From an uncultured Bacteroidia bacterium (GTDB taxonomy: Bacteria; Bacteroidota; Bacteroidia; Bacteroidales; UBA932), in the NCBI GenBank assembly GCA_902762655.1, contig CACWOZ010000021.1, forward strand, positions 1 to 35,272: a stretch of DNA of 35,272 nucleotides, in the 5' to 3' direction. Of this stretch, positions 21,496 through 28,019 are shown one piece after another. Position 1 is the first letter of the stretch, and each line of letters starts with the position of its first letter. The notes under the pieces were generated by a model. It was not told where the DNA came from. It saw nothing but the letters and a program-made list of their open reading frames with translations, and did not search any database. The translations under genes were made by a program, and so were the position numbers.

Positions 21496-23459
21496 TTCAC
21501 AAATTCAAGTTCACTTATAATGTTGTGGGCCTCTCCCCATTTCTCCACCATCCAGAGCACATAGCGGATATCCACATTGATGCAGCGCTGAAGGTCGGGT
21601 TCGAACATCACGTCGCTCGACATGCTTTCCCAGTTGCCGTCGAATGCGAGGCCGATCAGGTTGCCGTCGGCATCGAGCACGGGGCTGCCGGAATTGCCTC
21701 CGGTGATGTCGTTATTGGAGAGGAAGCAGGTGTGCAGCTGTCCGTCCTTGTCGGCATAACGGCCGAAGTCTTTGGCAACTATCAGGTCGTGCACCTTGGC
21801 CGGCACGCGGAACTCGTAGTCATCCGGATTCTCCTTCTCGAGTATGCCGTTCGCGGTGCACCAGTACCAGTAACTAACGCCGTCCTTTGGGGAGTAAGGC
21901 TTCACGCTGCCGTAGGTCAGGCGCATTGTGAAGTTTGCATCCGGATAGCTGGGTTTGCCCTTGTTCCATGCCAGAAGCGCGGCTGCGAAGTCCTTGGTGG
22001 CCTTGCGGTAGGCATCTCCTCCGTTCTCGTTGCCGGAAGTATTCAGATTGTTCTCCAGAGCCTCCTCCACGGCCTTTGCTCCTTCTACATTCTCGCCTTC
22101 GAAGAGCCAGTCGACGAATGCGTCGCTATTCTCCTTGCAGAGGTCCCAGCCCTCGATCTGCAACTTGTTTTCAGGCTTCACCTTGTCGAGATAGAATGCC
22201 ACCAGGGCCTTGGAAATCTTGCGGTCGACCTCCTTGTTGTAGTCCTGCTCGCGGAAACTTTTGGAGCCGAGAAGTTTCTGAAGGATCTCTATATTGCCGA
22301 AAGTTTCCATAAGCAGAAGGGCATTGAGATAGCCCTCCTTGCGGGACTGGATATAGTTGTCGATATTTCCTATGGCATCACCCCAGGCCTCGCGGCGGGC
22401 TTTCTTCTTGTTCATCCACTTGGTGAGGTCGGCCTCCTTCTGCTTCTCGCGGCCAATGATGTTCAGTTTCTTGAAAGCGAGGTCTTCGCCCTGCCACTTC
22501 TTCCATCCGTTGGCGCTGCCTGCGAACTTGTTGGCATACTGCAGGCGCACGACGGGATCCGCCATCATCTCATCCCACATAACCTTCTGGCGCACGGTAC
22601 GGGCCTCCACTCGGAGGTTGTTAGCCTCGACCATATCCTGCAACTGGGCCGCGGTCTGGAAGCGCTGGGTGCGTCCCGGATAGCCCATAATGAAGGTAAA
22701 GTCTCCCTCCTGTACGCCCTTGAGCGATACCTTCAGCGACTTGATCGGGGTGTAGGGTTTGTTGTCTTTGGAGTAATCTGCGGGATCATTGTTGGCATCC
22801 GCGTAGATGCGGAAAAGCGAGAAATCGCAGGTGTGGCGGGGCCACATCCAGTTATCGGTCTCGCCGCCGAATTTGCCCATCGATGCGGGTGGTGCACCTA
22901 CGAAACGTATATCCTTGAAAGTCTGATACACAATGAGATACCATACGTTATTGTTGTAGAAGGACACAACTCTTGCAGTGCAGTGGGGGTTGGCTTCCAC
23001 GGCAGCCTTTTCGAGCTCGTCGCTCTTTGCCTGGAAGGCCTCTCCCTCAAGTCCGGCGAGCGCGTCGGTAACATCTTGCATACTCTTCATAAACTTCACC
23101 GTGAGACCGGGAACAGGGATTTCCTCCTCGAAACTCTTGGCAAAGAATCCGTCCTCAAGATAGTTCTTTTCCGGGGTGGAAAGGCGCTGTATGCTGCCGT
23201 ATCCGCAGTGATGGTTAGTGGATACGAGGCCCTGCTGCGAAATTACCTCACCGGTGCATCCTCCGCCGAACTGCACGATCGCGTCCTTCAGCGAAGCATG
23301 GTTTATGTTGTAGATGTCTTCGGCAGTGAGGCGGCAGCCGATGTTGCGCATAGCCTCTTCGTTGAATTGCTGCAGCATAGGCAGCAGCCACATACCCTCA
23401 TCGGCGCTGGCTGGGGAAAAAATAAGGAATAAAAATAATCCCAAAAACGTTCTTTTCAT
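21492..23459 (-). CDS. dpp7: S46-family dipeptidyl peptidase, DPP7-like
   Basis: 655 residues from the ATG at 23459 (MKRTFLGLFLFLIFSPASA, a signal peptide); the open frame reaches 23504 but that part covers the promoter. S46 peptidases release dipeptides from oligopeptides in the periplasm for amino-acid fermentation. The catalytic His is in LVSTNHHCGYG, the Asp in the WMWPRHTCDFSLFR region, and the Ser in ITGGNSGSPVLD. The residue that sets P1 preference falls in GLAFDGNWE, Gly as in DPP7 (hydrophobic P1) rather than Arg as in DPP11 (acidic P1). Somewhat shorter than the 700-720 residues of characterised members. Operon with mrp by a 4-bp overlap. Confidence 0.92.
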   Translation of the reverse strand: MKRTFLGLFLFLIFSPASADEGMWLLPMLQQFNEEAMRNIGCRLTAEDIYNINHASLKDAIVQFGGGCTGEVISQQGLVSTNHHCGYGSIQRLSTPEKNYLEDGFFAKSFEEEIPVPGLTVKFMKSMQDVTDALAGLEGEAFQAKSDELEKAAVEANPHCTARVVSFYNNNVWYLIVYQTFKDIRFVGAPPASMGKFGGETDNWMWPRHTCDFSLFRIYADANNDPADYSKDNKPYTPIKSLKVSLKGVQEGDFTFIMGYPGRTQRFQTAAQLQDMVEANNLRVEARTVRQKVMWDEMMADPVVRLQYANKFAGSANGWKKWQGEDLAFKKLNIIGREKQKEADLTKWMNKKKARREAWGDAIGNIDNYIQSRKEGYLNALLLMETFGNIEILQKLLGSKSFREQDYNKEVDRKISKALVAFYLDKVKPENKLQIEGWDLCKENSDAFVDWLFEGENVEGAKAVEEALENNLNTSGNENGGDAYRKATKDFAAALLAWNKGKPSYPDANFTMRLTYGSVKPYSPKDGVSYWYWCTANGILEKENPDDYEFRVPAKVHDLIVAKDFGRYADKDGQLHTCFLSNNDITGGNSGSPVLDADGNLIGLAFDGNWESMSSDVMFEPDLQRCINVDIRYVLWMVEKWGEAHNIISELEFVK

Positions 23460-23477
23460 ATATTTATCAAATTTATA

Positions 23478-23485
23478 CAAAAGTA
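23478..23485 (-). promoter_or_regulatory. Putative -7 box of the dpp7-mrp-esterase operon
   Basis: TACTTTTG on the minus strand, 18 bp before the ATG, fits TAnnTTTG. The nearest TTG upstream is only 16 bp away, shorter than usual. Confidence 0.4.
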
Positions 23486-23500
23486 TGAAATGGTACTGTT

Positions 23501-23606
23501 CCAATTTGTGTGTCTAGCTCTGGTCTAGCAACATTTTAAGATTTGCAAATATATCAATAATTCAGTCAAAGTAGGCGCGCCCACTCTGACGCGGACACAC
23601 TTTTGG
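23501..23606 (-). mobile_element. Possible insertion-sequence end or MITE-like remnant
   Basis: CCAATTTGTGTGTCT (23501-23515) and GGACACACTTTTGG (23593-23606) are imperfect inverted repeats about 105 bp apart with no ORF between. Read on the minus strand the segment starts TGTGTCCGCGTCAGAGTGGG, and later contains TATATTTG, a promoter-like box, as at the left end of IS21-type elements before istA. The family is a guess. Confidence 0.35.
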
Positions 23607-23626
23607 GTACATTATCTATGAAATAA

Positions 23627-23657
23627 TTGCGATTTGTCAAACTAGAACATATTTTTG
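23627..23657 (+). promoter_or_regulatory. Promoter of the lipoprotein gene
   Basis: TTG (23627-23629), 20 bp, then TATTTTTG (23650-23657): a complete Bacteroidota promoter. The ATG lies 23 bp downstream of the -7 box. Confidence 0.65.
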
Positions 23658-23680
23658 TATAAATCAAAACTTGATGTCTT

Positions 23681-24187
23681 ATGCGTTCTTTTATCTCCAC
23701 TTTTTTATTATCAAGTTTAACATTGATCTTTCTTTCGTGTAGCGGTAATCAAATAAAGGAAACTGCATGGGAGAAGCAAATGGATGACATTGTCAAAGAA
23801 TCTATGATGTCCGACTTGTCATTAGTCTCGTATTCCTTTCTTATGAGTCTGAAAAGTGAGGATGACTATTCCAATGCACTCGAGAGAATGTTTGATGACG
23901 ATGCGGTTATTGCTTTTGGAACTGTGGATAATCCTTTTTTTACCACTGTAGGGGAGGTGAAAAAAGAAACAACAACAAATGACACTTCCTCGTTCAAATT
24001 GGACGAGTTTATCAAGAGTGGAACGGGGTTGGTAAAAACTGTATGGAAGTTTAAGTCTCAGTTGTATAATTCCTTGGCTGTTGTTTCAGATGACAGGGGT
24101 ATTGTTTACGACAATATTGGATGGTACTTGGTGTCCAAGAAAGATTCTGGGACTAAATCTGAATTAGAGGATGAACCTATAGAATAA
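23681..24187 (+). CDS. Hypothetical lipoprotein
   Basis: 168 residues. The N-terminus MRSFISTFLLSSLTLIFLSC followed by SGN is a lipoprotein signal peptide with a lipobox ending at Cys20, so the mature protein is probably anchored in the outer or inner membrane facing the periplasm. The rest is soluble and acidic (MDDIVKESMMSDLSLVSYSF, EDEPIE at the end). I recognise no domain. The gene and its surroundings are much more AT-rich than the neighbouring operons, and it has its own promoter, which suggests an acquired gene. The downstream 200 bp hold only a short orphan frame. Confidence 0.75.
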   Translation: MRSFISTFLLSSLTLIFLSCSGNQIKETAWEKQMDDIVKESMMSDLSLVSYSFLMSLKSEDDYSNALERMFDDDAVIAFGTVDNPFFTTVGEVKKETTTNDTSSFKLDEFIKSGTGLVKTVWKFKSQLYNSLAVVSDDRGIVYDNIGWYLVSKKDSGTKSELEDEPIE

Positions 24188-24248
24188 CATGTACTTCCAC
24201 GTTTGACGATCGCGTTTTGGTAGATATAAGTATGGAAGCAGAGTCTGA

Positions 24249-24416
24249 ACAACATCTTGGCTGGTCTTGCACGGCTCCAATTTTACTATTTCATACAATG
24301 GCCTTTCATTAACGATAAGTGGAGATGGGGAAAAATGCAGTGGTGTCGAAACTCATGTCGCTCCAAGTAACTCATCAGACACATTATTCTTTTCTCGGCC
24401 GATACTAAAAGAATAG
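24249..24416 (+). other. Orphan reading-frame remnant
   Basis: A frame of 55 codons without start encodes a stretch with SNFTISYNGLSLTISGDG and ends FFSRPILKE. It is open from a TGA at 24246 to the TAG at 24414 and overlaps the rnhB stop by 12 bp on the other strand. It resembles the C-terminal end of a beta-rich surface or lipoprotein gene, but I cannot name it. Together with 24188-24248, where I see nothing, it fills the gap between the lipoprotein and rnhB. Confidence 0.3.
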
Positions 24417-25037
24417 TTCGGGCTCAAGGGCGGCGGGATGGAAGGATTTCCGATGTTCGGGGGTATAACCCAGGCGGCGGATGGCCTCGATATGTTCGGG
24501 GGTGGGATAGCCCATATTCCGTTCCCAGCCATATCCTGGATACTTCTGCGCCAGGGCACGCATGCGTTCGTCCCGGTATGTTTTGGCAAGTACGGATGCG
24601 GCGGCTATAGAAGCGTAGGTGGCGTCACCGTGGACGACGGTACGGTAGTCGGAGCGGCCATAGTCTGCGAAGGGCCGGAAACGGTTGCCGTCGATCAGCA
24701 GGAACTCCGGCTTTACGCCCAGCCCGAGCACGGCCCGCTGCATGCCGGTGACCGATGCCCAGAGGATGTTGAGGCGGTCGATCTCCTCCGCCTGCACAGC
24801 CACAACCTTCCACGCAAGCGCCTCGTGCTCAATTACTTCGCGAAGCTCTTCCCGAGCCTTTGCACTCATCTGTTTCGAGTCGTTCAGAAGGGGATGGAAG
24901 AAGTCTTCCGGCAGGATGACGGCGGCGGCATACACCGGGCCTGCCAAAGGTCCTCGTCCTGCCTCGTCGCAGCCCGCCTCCAGGCGCCCTGCATGCAGAT
25001 ATGGAAGAAGATGTGGAGTGTGTGGCATCTGCCACAA
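24405..25037 (-). CDS. rnhB: Ribonuclease HII
   Basis: 210 residues. Removes ribonucleotides from DNA and the RNA of RNA-DNA hybrids. The four metal-binding acidic residues are visible: Asp24 and Glu25 in [14 protein letters not shown], Asp116 in LLIDGNRF, and Asp138 in [24 protein letters not shown], which is the signature helix. [16 protein letters not shown] and [10 protein letters not shown] close the domain. The ATG at 25037 lies 2 bp after the stop of the XRE gene; ATG 25028 is an alternative. Cotranscribed with the upstream regulator. Confidence 0.96.
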   Translation of the reverse strand: MWQMPHTPHLLPYLHAGRLEAGCDEAGRGPLAGPVYAAAVILPEDFFHPLLNDSKQMSAKAREELREVIEHEALAWKVVAVQAEEIDRLNILWASVTGMQRAVLGLGVKPEFLLIDGNRFRPFADYGRSDYRTVVHGDATYASIAAASVLAKTYRDERMRALAQKYPGYGWERNMGYPTPEHIEAIRRLGYTPEHRKSFHPAALEPELFF

Positions 25038-25039
25038 AG

Positions 25040-25438
25040 TTAATCTTTTTTGCCGGATTGCTGCTGAAGAAGGTTGAGCATCTGTTCCTGAACGCGTATT
25101 GTATGACGGTAAGATTCTATAAGACTGTCCCGGTTGCTTATCTCTTCGTTCTTTCGCGAGAGCCGCTCTTCGTACTCGTCCACCACGCGGCGCATCTGCT
25201 CCTTATGCCCAAGTTCTTCCTTGAGAAGACCGCCGCTTCGTTCCGGATAGCATCCTGCGATGATTTCTGGAAGGGGGATGCCGGTTGCGTCGCTGAAGGC
25301 CAGGACACTGTCTGTAACGGGATGTGTCTCACCATTCTCCAGCTTTATGTATGCTCCGCGGGAAATGTTCATCTTCTCCGCCATCTCAATCTGAGTATAG
25401 CGCATTTCAAGCCTGATCTTCTTGAAGTAGGTGTCCAT
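25040..25438 (-). CDS. XRE-family helix-turn-helix protein with coiled-coil C-terminus
   Basis: 132 residues from the ATG at 25438 ([16 protein letters not shown]); an upstream start at 25456 would fall inside the promoter. The XRE helix-turn-helix spans [24 protein letters not shown]. The C-terminal 60 residues ([20 protein letters not shown] and onward) are highly charged and predicted to form a coiled coil, probably for dimerisation. A DNA-binding regulator; its targets are unknown. It sits directly before rnhB, and a TATTTTTG box (25443-25450, minus) lies 4 bp before the ATG. A 7-bp inverted repeat (25493-25511) upstream could be its operator. Confidence 0.82.
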   Translation of the reverse strand: MDTYFKKIRLEMRYTQIEMAEKMNISRGAYIKLENGETHPVTDSVLAFSDATGIPLPEIIAGCYPERSGGLLKEELGHKEQMRRVVDEYEERLSRKNEEISNRDSLIESYRHTIRVQEQMLNLLQQQSGKKD

Positions 25439-25442
25439 GCAG

Positions 25443-25450
25443 CAAAAATA
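25443..25450 (-). promoter_or_regulatory. Putative -7 box of the XRE-rnhB operon
   Basis: TATTTTTG on the minus strand fits TAnnTTTG. It lies 4 bp from the XRE start codon, giving a leaderless transcript. No TTG was found at 19-21 bp. Confidence 0.4.
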
Positions 25451-25492
25451 TAACAACGGCAGATGCTTTCCTGTCTACCTTTTGTGTAATTA

Positions 25493-25511
25493 TGTATACT
25501 GCTGGTATACA
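25493..25511. promoter_or_regulatory. Inverted repeat, candidate operator
   Basis: TGTATAC and GTATACA are 7-bp perfect arms separated by TGCTG. The site lies in the divergent intergenic region between the XRE gene and the small ORF, 55 bp from the XRE start. An XRE dimer could bind there; this is inferred from position and symmetry. Confidence 0.4.
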
Positions 25512-25537
25512 AAATACCCCCTGAAACTTAAATTTTA

Positions 25538-25563
25538 GTTTTTACCTACGGTTTTTACCTACG
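25538..25563. repeat. Tandem 13-bp direct repeat
   Basis: GTTTTTACCTACG occurs twice without gap (25538-25550 and 25551-25563), just upstream of the small-ORF promoter. It could be a pair of activator sites or a replication-slippage product. Confidence 0.6.
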
Positions 25564-25569
25564 GAATTG

Positions 25570-25600
25570 TTGCTGTAAAGGGACACTCTTGTTATGTTTG
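25570..25600 (+). promoter_or_regulatory. Promoter of the small ORF
   Basis: TTG (25570-25572), 20 bp, then TATGTTTG (25593-25600) match the Bacteroidota consensus. The ATG inside the -7 box (25594) is therefore not the translation start, supporting 25621. Confidence 0.65.
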
Positions 25601-25620
25601 CAACACAAAAACGAAGACTT

Positions 25621-25824
25621 ATGAGAACAATCGCTGCTACTTATTCGGACTTTTCCCGCATGATCCTTGACGACCGCATTTACGAGGATGACACCATCGC
25701 CTATACCGGCATTTGCTCCTCCTTGCATGTCTGCCCGGCCGACCTGGATGAAATACTCTACGATGAATTGGGTATGAATGGTAATGAAATTTTGCAATCC
25801 TTTCAAAAGTTATTAACTTTGTAG
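25621..25824 (+). CDS. Small hypothetical protein
   Basis: 67 residues from the ATG at 25621 (MRTIAATYSDFSRMILDDRI), no signal peptide, acidic. The second half (VCPADLDEILYDELGMNGNE) looks like a small helical domain, with a repeated pattern reminiscent of helix-turn-helix-like adaptors, but I do not recognise a family. The start is fixed by the promoter at 25570-25600. The gene ends 46 bp before the EF-G2-like gene, and the promoter of that gene lies within its last codons. Confidence 0.65.
   Translation: MRTIAATYSDFSRMILDDRIYEDDTIAYTGICSSLHVCPADLDEILYDELGMNGNEILQSFQKLLTL
25792..25821 (+). promoter_or_regulatory. Promoter of the EF-G2-like gene
   Basis: TTG (25792-25794), 19 bp, TAACTTTG (25814-25821), inside the 3' end of the small ORF. 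The predicted start near 25828 gives a leader of about 43 bases. Confidence 0.6.
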
Positions 25825-25870
25825 GCTATCACACATACGCGCGAAATTTTTAATAACATTTATACCAAAA

Positions 25871-28018
25871 ATGAAAGATTACTCAACCAAAGACATCCGC
25901 AACGTGGTGCTTCTGGGCAGTTCCAAGTCCGGTAAGACCACGCTCTCCGAGGCAATGCTCTTCGAAGGTAAGGTCATCGACCGCCGCGGTACCGTGGAAG
26001 ACAAGAACACAGTCTCCGACAACACCGAGTTCGAACAGGCCAACCAGAAGTCCGTATTCGCTTCGGCTCTCTATGCCGAATTCATGAACACCAAGTTCAA
26101 CATCATCGACGCTCCCGGTTCCGACGATTTCATCGGCGGTGCTGTTGAGGCCTTCAAGGTCTGCGAGACTGGTATCCTGCTCGTAAACGGCACGCAGGGC
26201 GTCGAGGTAGGCACCGAGATCTTTGCCCGTCAGGCAGCCAAGTATAACGTTCCTCTGATCCTCGCAGTCAACCAGCTCGACCACGAGAAGGCAAATTGGG
26301 ACCAGACCCACGACAGCATCAAGTCCGCATTCGGCAGCAAGGCCGCATTCGTGCAGTTCCCTGTCAATCCCGGTGCTGGTTTCGAGGGCTTCATCGACGT
26401 TGTCGACATGAAGTATTATCATTTCCTCGATGCCAACGGCAAGCGTGAAGAACTCGAGATCCCCGCACAGTATGCCGACGAGGCCGAGGAGATGCGTATG
26501 GCCCTCATGGAGAAGGCTGCAGAGTCCGATGACGAACTCATGATGAAGTACCTTGACGAACTCACCCTCAGCGAGGAAGAGTTCGCAAAGGGCCTCAAGC
26601 TCGGTATCGCCAAGGGCGAGATCATGCCTGTCTTCTGCCTCTCCGCAAAGAAGGATATGGGTGTCAAGAAACTGATGGAATTCTGCGTCAAGGCTACCAA
26701 CAGCCCCGAGGGCACCGTCAACAAGACTCTCTCCGGCAAGGAGGTTGCCTGCAAGGAGGCCGCTCCTGTCAGCATCTTCATCTTCAAGACCAGCGTAGAG
26801 CAGCACCTCGGCGATGTCGCATACTTCAAGGTAATGAGCGGTGTGCTCAAGGAAGGCGCCGACCTCACCAACCCCGAGAACGGCAACAGCGAGCGTCTTT
26901 CCGCCATCTATGCTGTGGCAGGTTCCAAGAAAGAGAAAGTTCCCGTGCTCCGCGCCGGCGACATCGGCTGCGTCATGAAACTCAAGGCCGGCAGGACCGA
27001 CGTCACCCTGGCAGAGTCCGGATGCGAGGCTTACGAGCACATCCAGTTCCCCGAGCCCAAGTATCGCTGCGCCATCAAGCCTGTCGACAAGAATGACGAG
27101 GCCAAGATGGGCGACGCCCTCAACAAGATTGCCGCTCAGGATCCTACCGCTATCGTAGAGTATTCCAAGGAACTTCGCCAGACCATTCTCAGTGGCCAGG
27201 GCGAGCAGCACATCAACTTCGTGAAGTGGCGTCTGAACAATGAGTTCAAACTCAATGTCGAGCTCTATGCTCCGAAGGTGCCTTACCGCGAAACCATCAC
27301 CAAGGTGGCAAGCGCACAGTACCGTCACAAGAAGCAGTCCGGCGGCGCCGGCCAGTTCGGTGAGGTCCACCTCCTCGTCTGCCCTGCCGAAGGAGAACTC
27401 AATACCAAGTTCATGATCGGCGGCAAGGAGACCCAGTTGAACATCAAGACCCAGGATATCACCGAACTCGAATGGGGCGGCAAGCTTGAGTTCTACAACT
27501 GCGTCGTCGGCGGTGCCATCGACCTCGGCTTCATGCCCGCTATCCTCAAGGGTATCAAGGAGCGCATGGTGGAAGGCCCTCTTACCGGATCCTACGCCCG
27601 CGACATCCGCGTGTTCGTTTACGATGGTAAGATGCACCCCGTGGACTCCAAGGAAATCGCCTTCATCATCGCAGGCCGCAATGCCTTCCGTGAGGCATTC
27701 CGCAATGCCGGTCCGAAGATCCTCGAGCCTATCTACAACGTGGATATATTCACCCCCAGCGACTTTGTTGGCCCTTGCATGTCCGACCTCAACACCCGTC
27801 GCGGCATGATCATGAACCAGGATGTGGAAGGTAACTTCACCGTTCTCCACGCCCGCGTTCCTCTCGCAGAACTCTACCGCTATTCCACAACCTTGAGTTC
27901 GCTCACCGGCGGTTCCGCAACCTTCACCATGAAGTTTGCCGAATATGTGCCTGTGCCTGCCGACGTGCAGACCAAGCTTCTTGCCGAGTACGCCGCTCAG
28001 GAGCAGGAAGAAGACTAA
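25871..28018 (+). CDS. Elongation factor G paralogue (EF-G2-like)
   Basis: 715 residues with the EF-G domain order: G domain (about 1-280), domain II (about 300-390), III, IV (KQSGGAGQFGEVHL, about residue 480 on) and V. The G domain is atypical: P-loop GSSKSGKTT at 16-24 is intact, but G3 reads DAPGSDDF with Ser84 in place of the catalytic His of DTPGHVDF, G4 is NQLD, and switch I lacks the RGIT motif. Such changes fit the Bacteroides EF-G2, a second EF-G reported to support translation without GTP hydrolysis when carbon is limiting. Codon use is strongly biased to common codons, suggesting high expression. It has its own promoter and lies 1 bp before the aspartokinase gene. Confidence 0.9.
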   Translation: MKDYSTKDIRNVVLLGSSKSGKTTLSEAMLFEGKVIDRRGTVEDKNTVSDNTEFEQANQKSVFASALYAEFMNTKFNIIDAPGSDDFIGGAVEAFKVCETGILLVNGTQGVEVGTEIFARQAAKYNVPLILAVNQLDHEKANWDQTHDSIKSAFGSKAAFVQFPVNPGAGFEGFIDVVDMKYYHFLDANGKREELEIPAQYADEAEEMRMALMEKAAESDDELMMKYLDELTLSEEEFAKGLKLGIAKGEIMPVFCLSAKKDMGVKKLMEFCVKATNSPEGTVNKTLSGKEVACKEAAPVSIFIFKTSVEQHLGDVAYFKVMSGVLKEGADLTNPENGNSERLSAIYAVAGSKKEKVPVLRAGDIGCVMKLKAGRTDVTLAESGCEAYEHIQFPEPKYRCAIKPVDKNDEAKMGDALNKIAAQDPTAIVEYSKELRQTILSGQGEQHINFVKWRLNNEFKLNVELYAPKVPYRETITKVASAQYRHKKQSGGAGQFGEVHLLVCPAEGELNTKFMIGGKETQLNIKTQDITELEWGGKLEFYNCVVGGAIDLGFMPAILKGIKERMVEGPLTGSYARDIRVFVYDGKMHPVDSKEIAFIIAGRNAFREAFRNAGPKILEPIYNVDIFTPSDFVGPCMSDLNTRRGMIMNQDVEGNFTVLHARVPLAELYRYSTTLSSLTGGSATFTMKFAEYVPVPADVQTKLLAEYAAQEQEED

Positions 28019-28019
28019 A

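Noticed and set aside
21525-23432. 635-codon plus-strand open frame opposite the S46 peptidase
   Set aside because: It is antisense to a clear peptidase with catalytic motifs; the length reflects codon bias, not a gene.
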